Both the position numbers and the translations under genes were made by a program. From Neocallimastix lanati (nom. inval.) (Eukaryota; Neocallimastigomycota; Neocallimastigomycetes; Neocallimastigales; Neocallimastigaceae), in NCBI GenBank assembly GCA_016946835.1, contig JACVTC010000077.1, positions 373,501 to 437,500 on the forward strand: DNA of 64,000 bases. Direction: 5' to 3'. The notes under the pieces are model-generated. The model did not search any database. It was not told the origin of the DNA and saw only the letters and a list, made by a program, of their open reading frames with translations. Below, piece after piece: positions 62,501 to 64,000 of the stretch; within the stretch, counting starts at the first letter, position 1, and every line of letters starts with the position of its first letter.

Positions 62501-64000
62501 TAATTCTGGTAATGTACTTAATAATTCTCTTGATAAACTTCTTCTTTCCAGGTTCTGAAGAAGGAACTTCAACTATTTCTTCCTTAACTTCACTAACTGG
62601 TTCTTCAACTGGTTTATCGTCTAAGGTGACTGGTTGTTCTTCAATTGGTTGTTCCTCAATTGGTTGTTCTTCAACAACTTCTTCCTTTGGTTCAGAAGAA
62701 ACTTCTTCAACTGGCTTTTCTTCAATTGGTTTTTCTTCAATTGGTTTTTCTTCATCTTCTTCCTTTGGTTCAACTAAATCTGTAATCTTTTGAGCAAGTT
62801 TATCTAAGAATCCTGGCTTCTTTTCACTTTCAACTGGTTTTTCTTCAGTTGGTTTTTCTTCAACTGGTTGTTCTTCAACTACTTCTGTAACTTGTTCAAC
62901 AACTGGTTGTTCTTCAATTGGTTCTTCTTCAGTTGGTTTATCTTCAAGAACTACTTCTTCCTTTGGTTCAGAAGAAACTTCTTCAACTGGAACTTCTTCA
63001 ACTGGTTCCTCAACAACTTCCTTTTCACCAGTAGTTGGGTTGATTCTGGTAATGTATTTAATAATTCTCTTGATAAACTTCTTCTTACCTGGTTCAGAAG
63101 AAGGAACTTCAACAACTTCTTCTTTAACTTCATTAATTGGTTCTTCAATTGGTTGTTCTTCAATAACTTCCTTTTCACCAGTAACTGGATTAATTCTGGT
63201 AATATATTTAATTATTCTCTTGATAAACTTCTTCTTTCCTGGTTCTGAAGAAGGAACTTCAACTATTTCTTCTTTAACTTCACTAACTGGTTCTTCAACT
63301 GGTTTATCGTCTAAGGTGACTGGTTGTTCTTCAATTGGTTGTTCCTCAACAACTTCTGTAACTTGTTCAACAACTGGTTTTTCTTCAATTGGTTCTTCTT
63401 CAGTTGGTTTATCTTCAAGAATTATTTCTTCCTTTGGTTCAGAAGAAACTTCTTCAACTGGAACTTTTTCAACTGGAACTTCTTCAACTGGTTCTTCAAT
63501 TGGTTGTTCTTCAACAACTTCCTTTTCACCAGTAACTGGATTAATTCTGGTAATAAACTTAATAATTCTCTTGATAAACTTCTTCTTTCCTGGTTCTGAA
63601 GAAGGAACTTCAACTATTTCTTCCTTAACTTCACTAACAGGTTCTTCAACTGGTTTATCTTCTATGATGACTGGTTGTTCTTCAATTGGTTGTTCTTCAA
63701 TTGGTTGTTCTTCAATTGGTTGTTCTTCAACAACTTCTTCCTTTGGCTCAGAAGAAACTTCTTCAACTGGCTTTTCTTCAATTGGTTTTTCTTCAATTGG
63801 TTTTTCTTCAATTGGTTTTTCTTCATCTTCTTCCTTTGGTTCAACTAAATCTGTAATCTTTTGAGCAAGTTTATCTAAGAATCCTGGTTTCTTTTCACTT
63901 TCAACTGGTTTTTCTTCAATCGGTTTTTCTTCAGCTGGTTGTTCTTCAACTACTTCTGTAATTTGTTCAACAACTGGTTTTTCTTCAATTGGTTCCTCTT
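56580..64000 (-). CDS. Giant repetitive protein with C-terminal CaaX box (5' end beyond window)
   Basis: The 1,101 codons from the TAG at 56582–56580 up to a Met at 59885 are open, and the frame continues without a stop at every point I sampled up to the window end (>2,470 codons). The core unit, roughly 50–60 residues, is E-E-I-V-E-V-P-S-x-E-x-G-K-K-x-F, then a basic segment (K-R-I-I-R-Y-I-T-R), then I-N-P-x-T-G-E-K-E-V, then an acidic, Pro-rich spacer. A second block, PGFLDKLAQKITDLVEPKEE, marks each ~1-kb higher-order unit in the upstream part. It ends ..NGECIIM, a CaaX motif for prenylation. There is no signal peptide in view and no intron in 7.4 kb, unlike other genes here. I do not recognise the family; the alternating acidic/basic repeats suggest a structural or cortical scaffold (inference). 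Confidence 0.85.
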   Translation of the reverse strand, partial: EEPIEEKPVVEQITEVVEEQPAEEKPIEEKPVESEKKPGFLDKLAQKITDLVEPKEEDEEKPIEEKPIEEKPIEEKPVEEVSSEPKEEVVEEQPIEEQPIEEQPIEEQPVIIEDKPVEEPVSEVKEEIVEVPSSEPGKKKFIKRIIKFITRINPVTGEKEVVEEQPIEEPVEEVPVEKVPVEEVSSEPKEEIILEDKPTEEEPIEEKPVVEQVTEVVEEQPIEEQPVTLDDKPVEEPVSEVKEEIVEVPSSEPGKKKFIKRIIKYITRINPVTGEKEVIEEQPIEEPINEVKEEVVEVPSSEPGKKKFIKRIIKYITRINPTTGEKEVVEEPVEEVPVEEVSSEPKEEVVLEDKPTEEEPIEEQPVVEQVTEVVEEQPVEEKPTEEKPVESEKKPGFLDKLAQKITDLVEPKEEDEEKPIEEKPIEEKPVEEVSSEPKEEVVEEQPIEEQPIEEQPVTLDDKPVEEPVSEVKEEIVEVPSSEPGKKKFIKRIIKYITRINPVTGEKEVVEEQPIEEPVNEVKEEVVEVPSSEPGKKKFIKRIIKYITRINPTTGEKEVVEEPVKEVTVEEVSSEPKEEVVLEDKPTEEEPIEEQPVTLEDKPVEEPVSEIKEEIVEVPSSEPGKKKFIKRIIRYITRINPTTGEKEVVEEPVEEVPVEEVSSEPKEEVVLEDKPIKEEPIEEKPVVEQVTEVVEEQPAEEKPTEEKPVESEKKPGFLDKLAQKITDLVEPKEEDEEKPIEEQPIEEPVEEVPVEEVSSEPKEEVVEEQPIEEQPVTLEDKPVEEPVSEVKEEIVEVPSSEPGKKKFIRRIIKYITRINPVTGEKEVVEEQPIEEPVNEVKEEVVEVPSSEPGKKKFIKRIIKYITRINPTTGEKEVVEEPVKEVTVEEVSSEPKEEVVLEDKPTEEEPIEEQPVTLEDKPVEEPVSEIKEEIVEVPSSEPGKKKFIKRIIRYITRINPTTGEKEVVEEPVEEVPVEEVSSEPKEEVVLEDKPIKEEPIEEKPVVEQVTEVIEEQPAEEKPTEEKPVESEKKPGFLDKLAQKITDLVEPKEEDEEKPIEEKPIEEKPVEEVSSEPKEEVVEEQPIEEQPVTLEDKPVEEPVSEVKEEIVEVPSSEPGKKKFIRRIIKYITRINPVTGEKEVVEEQPIEEPVNEVKEEVVEVPSSEPGKKKFIKRIIRYITRINPTTGKKEVIEEPVEEIPVEEVSSEPKEEVVLQDKPTEEERNEEQPIEEPVSEVKEEIVEVPSSEPGKKKFIKRIVKYITRINPITGEKEVVEQKENDKPVSEITEEIIEIPSVNVKDEIVFDEDTKEEPISEINEEIIEVPSEETDKKKYRKRYIKYIKRINPKTGENEIVNQQYINEKKNESEVNEEIMEIPSEESSKKKLMKRVVKYVRKVNSQNGRKEKEEFVENESENENEINDDMHITKRVVTEYITVEDEESENESVNYNESKINSKGNEKIGEENEEVSYVTKAVVTELVALVESEDEDEKKEKTGRLQVDGTLENETVEEKIVGNEVKEKKKSKKSKDRLFGKLKFGFKKNKKSKKQLKDVSSNINENEETEKYIKKEEVVETAEEQGETKYIRRIIKYRINPITGEKEVIDEPVEHDSHDMYTVREEIVEVPSDSSQRRFVKRIIKSIIKINPSTGEREVIEEEPIDEIIEQFDQPICIIREEIVEVPSEEQGKKRFVKKIIRKYVRINAITGEKEYIDGLQIQNPVINTREEIVEIPEEEEDDDDEEIGSAKYIRRVIRYKINPITGEKEMIEEPVEYVSEEMAATKEEIVELPLDESGKRRFVKRIVKYITRVNPLTGENEVIEGDSIDEPIEQFEEPICTVKEEIVEVPSEEVGKKRFVKKIMRTYIKINPITGEREIIDGNQIQKLTETSAEEQNGSSNAQRIVKYRINPITGQREIVNGSDDLIEEDIEESVTTVKEEIIEVPSNESGKKRYAKRIIRYVTKINTVTGEREVIEEEPIVEPIEKESVVVINEEIVEIPSEGSSRKSFIKRIIRYLIKINLDNGEKEILAKQIYEEPIYNVKEEIVEVPSEESKASYSKRITRYRVNPATGEREVIDEQEISNEQAEDKFEGKDTEGVREEIVEIPSDEMGKSKFVKRIIKYVTRIDPVTGKKEVIEEDPIEESIDQSEEPETSIKEEVVEVPSDVKGKSVLVKRTIKYIYRVNPYTGEKEVAGEQTFEEPFEDISEEFEILNEDIIEAPYSEPSKRKFQKRTIKYTVNVHPITGDRDVVGKQQMDKPIQDLEEPVSLVKEEIVEVQSEIPGQRKFVKKIKNYNVKVDPITGEKKVIDEQNVEETIEGFKYRSLNEINSHNVEVFTEGNSIENREDIKQSSYREYEDYIDNNKRVVDESVTFKNQNDSSYNHLTDQKSIDENDDECIEVENHVVEQDVHPQDLSTSSEKHDLKKNLASVSEETEKTNVADESSKKQIEHKKSSKKNVKKVSKKGENTVAENGECIIM
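60850..64000 (-). repeat. Higher-order tandem repeats of 954, 957 and 1,071 bp within the giant gene
   Basis: The box coding PGFLDKLAQKITDLVEP occurs with fixed register at 60856, 61810, 62767 and 63838, giving unit lengths of 954, 957 and 1,071 bp, all multiples of three. Units 1 and 2 are nearly identical for hundreds of bases. Length differences come from added or lost short Glu/Pro-rich spacers (P-I-E-E-Q / P-V-E-E-V). Confidence 0.92.

Noticed and set aside
60168-63864. Many plus- and minus-strand reading frames rich in Ser/Thr or Phe/Asn over the giant repeat gene
   Set aside because: Repetition keeps all frames open. Only the minus-strand frame that continues into the verified 1,101-codon C-terminal part and ends in CIIM has sensible conserved units.

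Overview
This is an extremely AT-rich eukaryotic window. Genes are split by many very short GT–AG introns, simple-sequence arrays are everywhere, asparagine codons run in long tracts, and retrotransposons are nested in one another. Two adjacent genes belong to families tied to cilia or flagella (RABL2 and a C11orf65/MFI homologue). Together with the base composition this points to a zoosporic fungus, most likely an anaerobic gut fungus (Neocallimastigomycota). The assignment is an inference: no rRNA or other marker gene is present. Stops used by intact genes are TAA and TAG, and no alternative code is needed. Exon maps were built by eye from splice signals, reading phase and recall of the protein families.

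1–20.7 kb is the genic part. It holds the 3' two-thirds of a GH38 alpha-mannosidase (+, 21 exons seen, one only 8 nt long); a C11orf65/MFI-like IQ-motif protein (−) with an octapeptide-repeat N-terminus; RABL2 (+), divergent from it across a 716-bp spacer; a coiled-coil gene built from tandemly duplicated exon pairs, each with an identical-length 17-nt microexon; and an SppA/protease IV-type serine peptidase (+) with its Ser/Lys dyad present.

21.2–40 kb is a transposon nest. A 386-bp TG..CA element is split by a Mutator-like element (terminal inverted repeats, 9-bp target duplication, FLYWCH/MULE transposase with an in-frame stop), which itself carries two tRNA-derived SINEs. Next comes an old non-coding LTR element (family B) split by a Ty1/copia element whose two LTRs look identical. 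Family B also carries a 766-bp poly(A)-tailed non-LTR insertion, and is followed by a broken LINE, a broken Ty3/gypsy pol, and an (ATTTTT)n array.

40.5–41.3 kb is the 3' end of a CUL1-type cullin (−), whose reading frame needs an 8-nt and apparently a 2-nt microexon. Its upstream intron holds an (ATT)n tract. A second, decayed copia element (41.5–47.8 kb), a further 370 bp of (ATT)n and a second family-B element (48.2–50.3 kb) lie at that site. The cullin 5' exons were not found.

50.3–56.6 kb is gene-poor. It holds a perfect 35-bp palindrome, another non-LTR 3' end, a 240-bp tandem duplication and a strongly T-biased stretch. 56.6 kb to the window end is the C-terminal >2,470 codons of a giant repeat protein (−). 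Repeats near its C-terminus are diverged, those further upstream are almost identical, and it ends in a CaaX-type prenylation signal.
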